Below, in pieces: positions 10,618-20,425 of a stretch of DNA of 64,000 nucleotides. The DNA lies in contig NZ_QPID01000011.1 in NCBI RefSeq assembly GCF_003336225.1, positions 119,344 through 183,343 on the forward strand, written 5' to 3'. Source of the DNA: Corallincola holothuriorum (GTDB lineage Bacteria; Pseudomonadota; Gammaproteobacteria; Enterobacterales; Neiellaceae). The translations under genes were made by a program, and so were the position numbers. The number at the start of each line of letters is the position of its first letter. Position 1 is the first letter of the stretch. The notes beneath the pieces are model-generated. The model did no database searches, had not been told where the DNA came from, and saw only the letters and a list, made by a program, of their open reading frames with translations.

Positions 10618-10712
10618 ACATTATTCGTTGCAGTGGTTTTTATATTTTTTATCTCGGTTTACTGTGGCTGCTGGTTTTTTGTTTAACCGCTGTTTAAAAG
10701 GAATCACGGGAC

Positions 10713-11594
10713 ATGAACATATTGCTGTCTGAGGTACTCGTCGTTGCTGTCGCTATCGGTAGTGCGGGCTCATTGCAGGCATCTGAAGCCGTTGTCAGTG
10801 ATCACGTTGCCGCACCTAGCTACGAATTGGTGTTGCGAGAAAACGTGAAGTGGGAGCAACTTAATCCTGCTCGTGGCGATAAGAGCCCGAGAGCCGGTAC
10901 CCTGTGGGGCGATCGCAATGGCTCTGAGGCGACAGGATACCTGCTAAAGCCTATGGATGGCTTTCAGTCTCCCCCACATATTCATAATGTGACTTACCGT
11001 GGCGTCGTGATCAGTGGTTTGATTCATAACGACGATCCCACAGCGGTTGAGATGTGGATGCCAGCGGGATCTTTTTGGACCCAGCCGAAAGGTGAATCAC
11101 ACATCACTGCGGCTAAGGGCAATAGCACCCTTGCGTATATCGAGATTGATGAGGGGCCATATCTGGTGCTGCCTACTGACGAAGCGTTTGATAGTGGTGA
11201 AAGACCGGTGAACGTTGATGTGTCCAATATCGTGTGGTTGGAAGCATCGAATATCAGCTGGCTGCAACAGGCCGGAATGCCAACCTCTGGCAACGCACCC
11301 GAAATCGGCTTTCTTTGGGGCAAACCACAAGATGGTCATGTCAATGGCGTGCTGCTCAAGCTACCTGCTGGTTTTAACGGCACGATAGATAGTCAGGCCT
11401 CCACCTTTAGGGCTGTGCTTATTCAAGGGCAAGTTGCCTATCAGGCAACTACAGATAACAACAGCGTCAATTTAGCACCTGGCAGCTACTTTGGTTCTAT
11501 GGGCGCAGCGCAACACTCAGTGACAACCAGTGACGAATTGGAGAGCATTATCTACATTCGCACGGACGGCAAAATTAACATTACGCCAAACTAG
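10713..11594 (+). CDS. Exported bicupin, DUF4437 family, 293 aa
   Basis: The protein has a signal peptide (~1-24, ending LQASEA) and two cupin repeats. Repeat 1 (~40-150) has [18 protein letters not shown], with a His-x-His metal-site pattern and the G-x-I-x-G turn. Repeat 2 (~170-285) has [10 protein letters not shown] but no matching histidines, so only the first half is likely to bind metal. DUF4437 proteins resemble anti-sigma ChrR-type cupins but have no known activity. AAGGA lies about 10 bases before ATG 10713. The gene stands alone behind a palindromic sequence. Confidence 0.75.
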   Translation: MNILLSEVLVVAVAIGSAGSLQASEAVVSDHVAAPSYELVLRENVKWEQLNPARGDKSPRAGTLWGDRNGSEATGYLLKPMDGFQSPPHIHNVTYRGVVISGLIHNDDPTAVEMWMPAGSFWTQPKGESHITAAKGNSTLAYIEIDEGPYLVLPTDEAFDSGERPVNVDVSNIVWLEASNISWLQQAGMPTSGNAPEIGFLWGKPQDGHVNGVLLKLPAGFNGTIDSQASTFRAVLIQGQVAYQATTDNNSVNLAPGSYFGSMGAAQHSVTTSDELESIIYIRTDGKINITPN

Positions 11595-11757
11595 GATTCG
11601 GGGTTTAGTCAGCCATTTAGCAAGGCGTTTGTGCTCAGTTCGGTGATTAGGTGTCACTGTTTTCGTCGCTTGAGCGGCGAAAATAGGGAATAGAGCTAAA
11701 CTTTGATAGTGGTTGATTACGCCGTTCGGTTCGTCGTGCGATTACTAGGAGCTTATA

Positions 11758-12726
11758 TTGCCTAATCCTATTGATCAGGATCTGTTTCTGTTGGAGCATC
11801 CAAGCGATCTTATTTCGCTGGGTAAGTGGCAAAAGACAGTTAATCTGCTGTCAAAATTGTTTCATGCGCCGGCAGGTTTTTTGGTGCAACATACCTCTGC
11901 GGGCTTTCAAGTGACTATCTCCAGTGAGCAGAGCTCAAACCCTTACCCTGCAGGTATCGTAATTGAAAGTGATGCCAACATTTTTTGCCGCCGTATTGTT
12001 GAAACCGGGCAAGCCCTCTATGTACCCAACGCGATGATTGACCCTTGCTGGGATACCAACCCAGAGGTGCATCAAGATGGCTTTCGTTCCTACTTAGGTG
12101 TGCCTGTTTTTTGGCCTAACAAGCAGCCTTTCGGCACATTTTGTGTCATGGATTACAAAGAGACTGAATACTCAGACACTTACATCGAGTTGATTGAGCA
12201 GCTCAAAGATATCTTGGAGTCTGATCTGTCGCTGATGTCTCTGTACCAACAGATGCAAACGCTAGCCATCACTGATTCGCTGACTGATATTAATAATCGG
12301 CGTGGTTTTACTGCGTTGGCGCATCAACGGATCTTGCTTGCTAAGCGAATGAATATGCGCCAAGCACTACTCTACTTTGATATCGATGACTTTAAGGTGA
12401 TCAACGATAAGTATGGTCATGGGGTCGGGGATAAGGTGCTTATTGCTGTGGCGCAGTCCATCTATAAAGCTATACGACGTTCGGATGTGGTTGGCAGGCT
12501 GGGAGGGGATGAGTTTGTGGCTTTGGTTGTTGTTCAGAGCCCGGATGACATTCGACAGTTGCAGAAACGGATCTTCACGGGGTTTGAAGAGGCACAACGT
12601 CAGCAAAAGTTGCCTGCCTTTACTGTTTCTATTGGTGATATCGAGGTCGATCTCAACCTGAGTTTTGAAGAGTTACTAGACCGTGCTGACCATGTAATGA
12701 TGGAGAAGAAAGCGAAAGCGCCATAA
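11758..12726 (+). CDS. GAF-GGDEF diguanylate cyclase, 322 aa
   Basis: A soluble c-di-GMP synthase. An N-terminal GAF domain (~20-155) senses an unknown signal; it includes the common YLGVPVFWPNKQPFGTFCV segment. The GGDEF domain (~165-320) has the intact active-site motif GGDEF at residues 249-253, preceded by the metal-binding FDIDDFK. The inhibitory I-site RxxD (Arg240-Asp243) lies five residues before it, so product inhibition is likely intact. The start is TTG 11758, supported by AGGAG 7 bases upstream; no better ATG is in frame. It is monocistronic and could influence the secretion or chemotaxis genes around it, but there is no direct link. Confidence 0.9.
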   Translation: MPNPIDQDLFLLEHPSDLISLGKWQKTVNLLSKLFHAPAGFLVQHTSAGFQVTISSEQSSNPYPAGIVIESDANIFCRRIVETGQALYVPNAMIDPCWDTNPEVHQDGFRSYLGVPVFWPNKQPFGTFCVMDYKETEYSDTYIELIEQLKDILESDLSLMSLYQQMQTLAITDSLTDINNRRGFTALAHQRILLAKRMNMRQALLYFDIDDFKVINDKYGHGVGDKVLIAVAQSIYKAIRRSDVVGRLGGDEFVALVVVQSPDDIRQLQKRIFTGFEEAQRQQKLPAFTVSIGDIEVDLNLSFEELLDRADHVMMEKKAKAP

Positions 12727-12894
12727 ATGCTATTCGGGTGCTGCAACTGAACTGCTTTATGATTACTAAACTCGGCCACAGAACTGTGCAGGTTTATCAC
12801 TTGCCGCGGCGCGCTCCTTGAATATGGTCGCAATGGTCGTTAAACAGACTTAGCCTTGTTACAATCTGTTCGTTCCCCTTAAAACAGGCTGGCT

Positions 12895-13368
12895 ATGAGT
12901 TACATCTCTCTTTCTGAACATAAAAAACCGTGGATCTTTAACCGTACGGATCTGCCGATCAGTGATGATGATCGGTTGGCGATTAAGCCGATGACCGAAG
13001 CGCGCGCAGCCACGTTATGGAAAGCATTAATCAGCAAACAGACTGATCATCCTGATTTTTTCCGCAAAGGCGATTGGCCGTTTAGCATTGAAACCTGGAA
13101 AGAGGAAGGTGAATGGGAGTCTGTCTGGGATAGCGACGCTGTTTCGCTGCCGGAGATGATCCAGGCGCACTTACCGTGGGAAGCCAATACGGTGGTTTAT
13201 TACTGCAACGATCAGCAGTCAGTGATTGAGACAACATGGGCGACGTTTCAACGCTGCTGGAAAAACTTCCTGTTTATGGATGATGGCGCTTTGCTGGTGG
13301 CGAAGAAGCGCCCTGAAGCGGTGCAGTTTCTCTCCAATGGTAGCTTTCGCATCGGTACTAAGCCTTAG
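12895..13368 (+). CDS. DUF2947 family protein, 157 aa
   Basis: The protein starts MSYISLSEHKKPWIFN and keeps the features I recall for DUF2947 (Vibrio/Shewanella): KPWIFN, DHPDFF, a central DSDA, NTVVYYC, ETTW-FQR-WKNFLF and the C-terminal AVQFLSNGSF-IG-KP. It is a cytosolic protein of unknown function, rich in Trp and acidic residues. Length is typical for the family. It stands alone. Confidence 0.75.
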   Translation: MSYISLSEHKKPWIFNRTDLPISDDDRLAIKPMTEARAATLWKALISKQTDHPDFFRKGDWPFSIETWKEEGEWESVWDSDAVSLPEMIQAHLPWEANTVVYYCNDQQSVIETTWATFQRCWKNFLFMDDGALLVAKKRPEAVQFLSNGSFRIGTKP

Positions 13369-13731
13369 CTTGGTACTGTCGCTCTTCTCTTGACTGCATC
13401 ACCGCCGTGACTTGCTTAACCTGCGCGCCTCACCCATGGCGAATGGGAGTATCGTGGGGGTATCGATGCCTGACTTTGCCTTTCATTAAGCAGATGGAAC
13501 AGAGAACGCTGAGCGCTCTCTGTTGCTGAGCTATTCACAGTTTGAATCATTCTTATAAAAGATCTTCATTAGTTTTATGCCCTGTGGGGATCTACACTCG
13601 ACGTCAATCCGTACATATTTAGCTGGCATGCTGGTGGTTACTGGTAGTTCGAGGCTATTTGCCGTGGATGCCGATATTGTGAGTCTTGGTTTCAGAACCA
13701 CTTATCATTTTTGAAAATAGAGAACAGAAAC
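13369..13731. other. Intergenic region with a long hairpin
   Basis: A 363-base gap with no gene. A near-perfect inverted repeat lies at 13498-13524: AACAGAGAACGCT facing AGCGCTCTCTGTT, one mismatch. It lacks a T run. It may be a terminator-like element for the DUF2947 transcript or a small structured element. The DJ-1-like gene promoter should lie in the last 150 bases. Confidence 0.4.
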
Positions 13732-14475
13732 ATGAAATTGCTGATTAAAAGCGTTTTGCTAGCAGTATTGGCCTTTGCATCCACCACTAGCTTAGCCGCA
13801 GATAAAGTGTTGATGGTACTGACCAGTCACAGCCAAATGGGCGACACAGGTAAACCAACGGGGTACTGGTTAGCTGAGTTGACTCACCCCTATTATGCCT
13901 TGGCTGATGCAGGTTTTGAGGTGACGATCGTCAGTATTAAAGGCGGTAAAGCACCGATAGATCCAAATAGCCTGACAGAGGAAGACGCTGAGAATCAGAG
14001 GTTCCTCGCCGATGCCAAGTTGAAACAACAGATTGAGAACACGGCGACCTTGGCTTCAGTTAATCCTGCTGATTATCGTGCGGTTGTCTATAGCGGTGGT
14101 CACGGCACCATGTGGGACTTTCCCAACAACCCTGACGTGAATAGCGTATCTGCAGCCATCTATGAACAAGGTGGTGTGGTTGCGGCGGTCTGCCATGGTC
14201 CGGCAGCGCTGTTGGATACTAAGCTGAGCGATGGTAGCTACTTGATTGCAGGCAAGCAGGTCACTGGATTCTCTAATCTGGAAGAAGAGCAGATAGAACT
14301 AACTCAAGTGATGCCGTTTCTGTTACAAGATCAGTTGATTGAGCGGGGTGCCAGTTTCAGTAAAGCGGCGCCTTGGCAGAGCAAAGTCGTGGCTGATCAG
14401 CGCGTTGTAACAGGACAAAACCCGCAGTCAGCCAAGTTATTGGGTGAAACTGTCGCAGCGCTGCTAAAGAAGTAG
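13732..14475 (+). CDS. Exported DJ-1/PfpI family protein (Hsp31-like), 247 aa
   Basis: Signal peptide at ~1-22 (ending TTSLAA), then a DJ-1/PfpI fold. The nucleophile elbow AVCHGPAAL carries Cys154-His155, and YSGGHGTMWDF supplies the conserved glycine loop. The insert between strands (HPYYALADAGFEVTIVS) and the second active-site region match the Hsp31/YDR533C branch, members of which act as glutathione-independent glyoxalases or chaperones. A periplasmic version is notable. ATG 13732 gives the signal peptide directly; the upstream in-frame TTG 13711 would spoil it. Activity on methylglyoxal is inference. Confidence 0.85.
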   Translation: MKLLIKSVLLAVLAFASTTSLAADKVLMVLTSHSQMGDTGKPTGYWLAELTHPYYALADAGFEVTIVSIKGGKAPIDPNSLTEEDAENQRFLADAKLKQQIENTATLASVNPADYRAVVYSGGHGTMWDFPNNPDVNSVSAAIYEQGGVVAAVCHGPAALLDTKLSDGSYLIAGKQVTGFSNLEEEQIELTQVMPFLLQDQLIERGASFSKAAPWQSKVVADQRVVTGQNPQSAKLLGETVAALLKK

Positions 14476-14647
14476 ATTAACAGCGTTGGTTTACCATTGC
14501 GCCTCTGCTCCATGGGGGGCGCACTCTTCCCTCTGCCGCCTATTTCCCCGATGACTCCTGTTGCCTACTGTTTCCTATCTCGCCCCGTACTTCATTGATC
14601 TTTGACTACACTGATTAAAGGTGTTTGTTGGCAAGGAAACTACAACT

Positions 14648-14869
14648 ATGGAGAAGCATATGCGAATTCTTATTGCCGTCGTCATGTCACTGTTATTGGT
14701 GGCATGTGGTACGACAGAATATGTGGTGAGCACTAAAGATGGCACCTTGATTACGGCCTATGGTAAGCCGGTGCTGGATGAAGAAACGGGTATGTATAAG
14801 TACTATGATCAAGATGGTAAAGAGCTTTATCTGACTAAAGATGAAGTGGCGCAGATCATGGAGCGTTAA
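14648..14869 (+). CDS. YgdI/YgdR-like small lipoprotein (DUF903), 73 aa
   Basis: A tiny outer-membrane lipoprotein. The signal ends LLLVACGTT, with Cys as the lipidated residue. The mature part has the YgdI/YgdR pattern: YVVSTKDGTLITAYGKPVLD, then TGMYKYYDQDGKE and an acidic tail. Family members are small SH3-like lipoproteins of unknown function. AAGGA at 14633 supports ATG 14648; ATG 14660 with GGAG upstream is equally possible and would remove four residues (MEKH). A terminator follows. Confidence 0.85.
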   Translation: MEKHMRILIAVVMSLLLVACGTTEYVVSTKDGTLITAYGKPVLDEETGMYKYYDQDGKELYLTKDEVAQIMER

Positions 14870-14896
14870 TCGTAAACAACATCTATTGGGTTAGCG

Positions 14897-14926
14897 ATAA
14901 AGCCACATCAGACGATGTGGCTTTAT
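14897..14926 (+). terminator. Hairpin terminator of the small lipoprotein gene
   Basis: Perfect 13-bp stem (ATAAAGCCACATC / GATGTGGCTTTAT) with loop AGAC, starting 28 bases after the stop. The T-rich right arm serves as a short U tract. Confidence 0.7.
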
Positions 14927-15018
14927 GTTGTTAACATACTAATTTAGTTAACCTAATCACTGATTTTACTGGCTCAGTGGGTTAAGCTCCTTCGCTCTAA
15001 GATGTAGAGCTAAGTATT

Positions 15019-15459
15019 GTGGATAGTACAAAAAGCAAGGAACAGCTGAGTCGTTGGCATTGCCCCGAATTTTATAATGGCTGGGTTTTCTCCTCTATAG
15101 CACTGTTTGGTCTGAATAACTTTTACCTCAAGGCCGCCTACGGCAATTGGCTGACAGGTAAGCTGTCTGACCTGCTGGTTTGCTTCTTCCTGCCTCTGTT
15201 TATCTGTGCTGTCCTGCAATGGTTCCACGTTCATTTTAAGCTCCGCATCGTGATCGGCTTGTTTGTTACCGGAGCCGTTTTGAGCTTGGTGAAATTGAAT
15301 ACAGATGCATCTGAACTGCTGAAAACATCATTGACTTTGATTGGCCAACCGCTGGGTTTAGGCGCGAGTAGCAATCAAGTTGACCCAACAGATTTAATCG
15401 CTCTGCCTGTGCTAGGCATTACGTATTGGTTTGCAAATAAACATGGAGGTTCCTCGTGA
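15019..15459 (+). CDS. Unknown inner-membrane protein, 146 aa
   Basis: I do not recognise the family. There are about three hydrophobic segments: ~24-42 (WVFSSIALFGLNNFYLKAA), ~50-72 (LLVCFFLPLFICAVLQWF) and ~77-95 (IVIGLFVTGAVLSLV), with a weaker one near the C-terminus. It starts at GTG 15019. Its TGA stop overlaps the GTG start of the next gene by four bases, so the two are translationally coupled and probably act together. The partner is a large exported repeat protein, so this could anchor or help export it, but that is inference. Confidence 0.65.
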   Translation: MDSTKSKEQLSRWHCPEFYNGWVFSSIALFGLNNFYLKAAYGNWLTGKLSDLLVCFFLPLFICAVLQWFHVHFKLRIVIGLFVTGAVLSLVKLNTDASELLKTSLTLIGQPLGLGASSNQVDPTDLIALPVLGITYWFANKHGGSS

Positions 15460-17324
15460 ACTGGAAACACTACAGAGACAACACCCTGAAAGCGGCGATG
15501 TTGCTGCTGACCGTCGGTATGCTGATTGGTCATAGTTCCGAGTCGGGGCCAAGTAGTATTGAAGCAAAATCTTGCAGCGATGCGGGTGAAAATGGCTACT
15601 GCCTGCAAGGGCTAGATACAGCATCGGTGATGGCCGACCTGCAGGGGGTTGAGGTCATCGAAGGCTCTCTGTTTATCTCTGACACGGGGATGAGTGATCT
15701 TACTGGTTTGGAGTCGCTGACAGAGATTGTGGGCGATTTAATCATCTATGAGGATGAAACGCTAACCAGCTTGCGGGGCTTAGAGAACCTGCAACGTATT
15801 GGTGGCGCGCTGATTGTTTATGAAGCAACAGGCTTGCTTGATATGCAAGGGTTAAGTGCATTACAGAGTATAGAGAATGGTATTCAGTTAGAATCTAACT
15901 ATACCCTCACCAGTGTTGATGGCTTATCGGCGTTAACCGAGCTACCCGGCGGTTTTTCTGCTTATAACCTGTATGATTTTAGTTCGCTGGAAGGGCTGTC
16001 TGGTGTCACAGGCAGTATGAAGGAATTAGCTCTTTCTTCTACCAATGTGACTTCCCTAGCGCCTTTGTCACAGGTGTCTGGGAGTATGGAAACCCTGGCT
16101 GTTATCTATACGCCTGTGACTTCATTAGCTCCCCTCAATGGGGTCGATGAGATCACCAAAGAGATTCAGTTAGTTGATACCGAGCTTGCAGATTTGAGTG
16201 GCTTGGAGCAACTTACTCCTTTTACTGGTGAACTTGCGCTGTCCGATCTCGGAATCGAAAATTCTACGTTAGTTTCTGTCGCCCAACTACCTATTGGTGA
16301 CTCGCTGGCATCATTAACTATTTCTATCGGTGCAGACTTCGCTAATAGCGAACTGCCTGATTTTTCGAAACTAACCAGTGTTGCTGACGACCTCAATTTA
16401 GAGTTAAAAACGCTTGCTGAACTGGAACAGATGTTTCCGGTACTGCAGTCGGTTGGTGGTTATGTGCAACTGACTGATGTGTTGTATGGTGAAGCTCTCT
16501 ATTGCGATTCTTATTCCAACAAGCAAGTCGACTTGGGCTTTGAACAGTTGATAGAGATTGGCAGCTATCTTCGGGTCCGCTCTCAATGTGATGTGAGTTT
16601 ATTTGGCTTTGATGACCTCGAAGTTGTTGCCGGAGAGCTAAGAATTTCTGGTGAAGTGACTGCTATTCCTGAATTTCCAATGCTAACTCTTTTGGGAGGC
16701 ATCACTATTGCTGGGCCTGTCAGTGAATTGCATGTATTGGACGATGTTGCGCTGGTTGCTGACAGCGCTGGCAACTATCCTTCCATCAACCTGCGTGAAA
16801 CTAAGATAACAGCCTTTCCCGCGTTAGTTTTACCGGAAGAGATGGGATCTGTTTGGGTTGAAAATAACTCGTTGCTGACAGACATTGTGCTGAATGGCGA
16901 AGTGTTACAAACGGTTAGGGAAGTAGAAATTCGAGGTAACGATGAGTTGCAATCTTTGTCTACTTCAGCCCCCCTGGTCGATGTCGGTACAGTTAATATT
17001 GCGAATAATGCAAAGCTAGCTGCAGTCGATCTGTTTGAAGGAGTTACAACCGCCTACTGGGTTATGGTTGATGATAACCCAATGTTAAGCTCGTTAGCGG
17101 CGTTTAATGATCTTAAGGAAGTTGAGTCAGGGTTTCGTGTTTGGGGCAATGCTAGTTTGATAGATTTTGGTTTTGAGAGCTTAACCAGCGTCGGGGGGGA
17201 TTTTAGCGTTCTTGTTAACCCACTGCTGTGTGAGGAGCAAGTAGCCCAGTTCGTCGAAGAACAGGTGAACGTGGAGGGTACGGTAGATATTAGAAGCAAC
17301 CAACAACCTTGTGGTAGTAATTAG
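15456..17324 (+). CDS. Exported L-domain/leucine-rich repeat protein, 622 aa
   Basis: The N-terminus has a hydrophobic stretch (AAMLLLTVGMLIGH) that may be a signal or anchor. Two cysteines follow (SCSDAGENGYC). The rest is a series of irregular beta-solenoid repeats of the receptor L-domain/LRR kind: L-x-x-L-x-x-I-x-G-x-L-x-I, for example LTEIVGDLIIYE and LQRIGGALIVYEA. Late cysteine pairs (LYCDSYSNK, SQCDVSLF, LLCEEQV, QQPCGSN) probably cap the solenoid. Such proteins are usually surface-exposed binding proteins. The start GTG 15456 overlaps the preceding stop by four bases. The ligand is unknown. Confidence 0.75.
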   Translation: MNWKHYRDNTLKAAMLLLTVGMLIGHSSESGPSSIEAKSCSDAGENGYCLQGLDTASVMADLQGVEVIEGSLFISDTGMSDLTGLESLTEIVGDLIIYEDETLTSLRGLENLQRIGGALIVYEATGLLDMQGLSALQSIENGIQLESNYTLTSVDGLSALTELPGGFSAYNLYDFSSLEGLSGVTGSMKELALSSTNVTSLAPLSQVSGSMETLAVIYTPVTSLAPLNGVDEITKEIQLVDTELADLSGLEQLTPFTGELALSDLGIENSTLVSVAQLPIGDSLASLTISIGADFANSELPDFSKLTSVADDLNLELKTLAELEQMFPVLQSVGGYVQLTDVLYGEALYCDSYSNKQVDLGFEQLIEIGSYLRVRSQCDVSLFGFDDLEVVAGELRISGEVTAIPEFPMLTLLGGITIAGPVSELHVLDDVALVADSAGNYPSINLRETKITAFPALVLPEEMGSVWVENNSLLTDIVLNGEVLQTVREVEIRGNDELQSLSTSAPLVDVGTVNIANNAKLAAVDLFEGVTTAYWVMVDDNPMLSSLAAFNDLKEVESGFRVWGNASLIDFGFESLTSVGGDFSVLVNPLLCEEQVAQFVEEQVNVEGTVDIRSNQQPCGSN

Positions 17325-17344
17325 TTTCTAAGCGGATAAATAGA

Positions 17345-17366
17345 AAGGCGCTACGGCGCCTTTTTT
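17345..17366 (+). terminator. Rho-independent terminator after the L-domain gene
   Basis: AAGGCGC, loop TACG, GCGCCTT then four more T, 20 bases after the stop codon. Confidence 0.85.
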
Positions 17367-17540
17367 GATCCAGCAATTTGTTTATCTTTGTTTAGCGCCT
17401 GCTTGGCACAAAGTGCCCATTATCCCATTTGTGGCTCGTTTCCTTATGATTACTTCCAGCGCTCTCTTCCAAAAAAAACTGCATAGGCTATGGTTGTAAG
17501 GTTATGAAACTTATACCCCTTTGCAGCATTGGAGGCTTGC

Positions 17541-20342
17541 ATGCCGTTTCTGTTTCGCATTTTTAGCATTCTATTCTTTGTTATTTTGGCACCCGCACTG
17601 CTTAGCGCATGTCAGCCTAAACAGCCCGAACCCGTCGCTTTAGGCACGCCAGCGGCGGAGATCACCGAGTTACCGCTCAGTGTCGCTGATATCGAGCTGC
17701 CTTATGAGGCGTTCGAATTGAATAACGGCTTAAAAGTGATAGTGCATACCGATCGCAAAGCGCCCTTGGTGGCTGTAAGTGTCTGGTATCACGTCGGCTC
17801 TAAAGATGAAGCACCCGGCAAAACCGGCTTCGCTCATCTGTTTGAGCATTTGATGTTTAATGGCTCTGAAAGCCATGATGACGAGTACTTTGGGCCATTG
17901 GAAGCGGTGGGCGCGACCGATCTGAATGGCACGACCTGGTTTGACCGCACTAACTATTTTCAGACGGTACCTACCCCAGCATTGGAGTTGGCACTGTTCT
18001 TAGAGTCAGATCGTATGGGGCATATGCTCGGGGCAGTGACTCAAGAAAAGCTGGATAATCAGCGTGGCGTGGTACAAAACGAGAAACGTCAGGGTGACAA
18101 CCGGCCTTATGGTATGGCGGAGTACCGGATCCTCGAGGGTTTGATGCCGGAAGGCCACCCTTATCGCTGGTCAACTATCGGGTCGATGGCGGATCTTGAC
18201 GCGGCGTCGTTGGAAGATGTTCATGCCTGGTTTAAGCAATATTACGGCCCCAATAATGCCGTGATTGTTTTGGCGGGGGATATTGATCTCGTTGCAGCTA
18301 AACCGCTGATGGAAAAATACTTCGATGACATTCCTGCTGGCCCACCATTGCATCGTTTGCAGGCGATGGTTCCTGAGCGTACGCAGACCACGCGTGAACT
18401 TATGTATGATCGCGTGCCCAGCCCAAGGATCTACCGCTACTTTGCGATCCCCGGTCGTTCACAACCGGCACGCTTCCAGTTGGAATTGGCAGCGCAGATC
18501 TTGGGTAAAGGCAAGACATCACGACTGTATCAGCGGTTAGTGCATCAGGAGCAATTGGCAACAAGCGTTTCTGTACAGATTGAACCCCATCAGTTGACCA
18601 GCTTTTTCTACTTAGAAGCGGATCTGAAAGTGGATGCTGATCTGCATAAAGTGAATCAGATTATCGATGAAGAGTGGCAACGCTTTTTGTCGCAAGGAGC
18701 GACTCAAGTTGAATTAGATCGCGCCAAGACCCAAGTGATGGCGGCGTATACCCGCGGACTTGAAAAAGTTGGCGGCTTCTCTGGCAAGGCGAGTCTGTTA
18801 GCGGAAAGTCAGCTCTATGGTGGAGACCCGGCGTTTTGGCGCCAAGGATTGCAGTGGTTAGTGGATGCGTCGGTTGAACAAGTTGGCGAACTTGCCGGTC
18901 GGTGGATAAGTGCGGGTGATTATCAGCTAACGGTATTGCCCTACGGTGAGCCTATGGCTCAAGGCGAAGGAGTTGATCGCAGTGCCTTGCCACAGGTAGC
19001 AACGACACCTGATTTAGTTTTCCCTGCGGTCGAACGGGCAACCTTGAAAAATGGCATCAATGTGGTGTTTGCTCGTCGAGCGACGGTACCGGTGGTGAAT
19101 GTCGCGTTGCAGTTTGATGCGGGCTACGCTGCGGACGCTGGCGGTAAGCCGGGGCTTTCCAACCTGACATTGAACATGCTGGATGAGGGTAGCGATGGCA
19201 TTACCGGCCTTGAACTGGCTGAGCAGTTGGAAACGCTGGGGGCAAGGCTAACCACTGATTCCAGTCTGGATACATCGACGGTAAGTTTGTCTGCGCTAAA
19301 GGGCAACCTTGTTGATGCGTTAACGCTGATGGCGAAGGTGGTGCAGTCCCCCAGTTTTGATGCCGAAGAGCTGGAACGACAGCGGCAGATCGTCTTAGCA
19401 AAAATACAGCAAGAGTGGGCTAGCCCAGTGTCGATAGCGATGCATACGCTGCCGCCACTGCTGTATGGCCAAGGTCATGCTTACAGTATTCCATTAACCG
19501 GCTCTGGCACCACGGCGGCGGTTTCCGCTATCACTCAGGCCGATCTGCAGCAGTTCCATACGCAATGGTTGCAGCCAGATAACGCCACGCTGTTCGTGGT
19601 GGGCGACACAGAGCTAGCGACGGTGATGCCACTATTGGAAAACACGTTGGGTCGTTGGCAGGCAAACAAGATGGCTAAACCAGTCAAGCAGATAGCACAG
19701 GTTGAGCTACCACAGCAGAGCCGTGTGTTGATCGTTGATAAGCCGGGGTCGCCACAGTCTCTCATTTTGGCTGGGCATGTTGCTCCGCCTACGGGTGTGG
19801 CAAATAACATTGCGGTTAAGTCGATGAATGATGTGATTGGTGGCTTGTTTACGGCACGGATCAATATGAATTTGCGTGAAGATAAGGGCTGGGCTTACGG
19901 CGCTTACTCTTTCTTCATTGATGCTAAAGGCCAACGTCCCTGGATGATCTACGCGCCAGTGCAAACTGACCGCACAGGCGACGCTATTGCTGAATTAAAA
20001 CGTGAATTTACGGCTTATCTCGGCGACTCACCTGCCAGTCAGCAAGAGCTGGACAAGGTGGTGGCGTATCGTTCGCGGCAACTGCCTGGCCGTTATGAAA
20101 CCGCAGGGAACGTGATGGCGGCGCTGCAAGCTAATCAGCGCTTTGAGCGACCCGACAGCTATATTGGCGCATTGGCCGGCGCTTACCGTAGCTTGCAATT
20201 AAGTGATGTGGAGGCCGCTGCTGTTGAGGTGATCCATCCGGACAAGTTAGCCTGGGTCATTGTCGGCGATAAAGCGCAGATCATCCCGCAATTGCAGGCG
20301 ATAGGCATGAGCCGTATCGAAGAGTATCAGCAACCAGAGTAA
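17541..20342 (+). CDS. M16 family zinc metallopeptidase lipoprotein, 933 aa
   Basis: A pitrilysin-type protease with two M16 halves. The N-terminal lipoprotein signal ends LLSAC (Cys24), so the protein is anchored in the envelope. The zinc site is HLFEH at residues 99-103 (the inverted HxxEH motif), with the third ligand near Glu181 in QNEKRQ. The second half (~480-920) has the non-catalytic M16 repeat, with GLSNLTLNMLDEGSDG and the C-terminal substrate-clamping region. It likely degrades small peptides or misfolded fragments in the periplasm. GGAGG at 17530-17534 places the start at ATG 17541, not the in-frame TTG at 17529. Monocistronic. Confidence 0.92.
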   Translation: MPFLFRIFSILFFVILAPALLSACQPKQPEPVALGTPAAEITELPLSVADIELPYEAFELNNGLKVIVHTDRKAPLVAVSVWYHVGSKDEAPGKTGFAHLFEHLMFNGSESHDDEYFGPLEAVGATDLNGTTWFDRTNYFQTVPTPALELALFLESDRMGHMLGAVTQEKLDNQRGVVQNEKRQGDNRPYGMAEYRILEGLMPEGHPYRWSTIGSMADLDAASLEDVHAWFKQYYGPNNAVIVLAGDIDLVAAKPLMEKYFDDIPAGPPLHRLQAMVPERTQTTRELMYDRVPSPRIYRYFAIPGRSQPARFQLELAAQILGKGKTSRLYQRLVHQEQLATSVSVQIEPHQLTSFFYLEADLKVDADLHKVNQIIDEEWQRFLSQGATQVELDRAKTQVMAAYTRGLEKVGGFSGKASLLAESQLYGGDPAFWRQGLQWLVDASVEQVGELAGRWISAGDYQLTVLPYGEPMAQGEGVDRSALPQVATTPDLVFPAVERATLKNGINVVFARRATVPVVNVALQFDAGYAADAGGKPGLSNLTLNMLDEGSDGITGLELAEQLETLGARLTTDSSLDTSTVSLSALKGNLVDALTLMAKVVQSPSFDAEELERQRQIVLAKIQQEWASPVSIAMHTLPPLLYGQGHAYSIPLTGSGTTAAVSAITQADLQQFHTQWLQPDNATLFVVGDTELATVMPLLENTLGRWQANKMAKPVKQIAQVELPQQSRVLIVDKPGSPQSLILAGHVAPPTGVANNIAVKSMNDVIGGLFTARINMNLREDKGWAYGAYSFFIDAKGQRPWMIYAPVQTDRTGDAIAELKREFTAYLGDSPASQQELDKVVAYRSRQLPGRYETAGNVMAALQANQRFERPDSYIGALAGAYRSLQLSDVEAAAVEVIHPDKLAWVIVGDKAQIIPQLQAIGMSRIEEYQQPE

Positions 20343-20425
20343 ACGAAACAAAGGCTACTTGAGCTGTCAGTCAGGTCTTTGTATTGTCTTAGTTATCGTA
20401 GACTTTTAGAGGAGGGGGCATAGCG

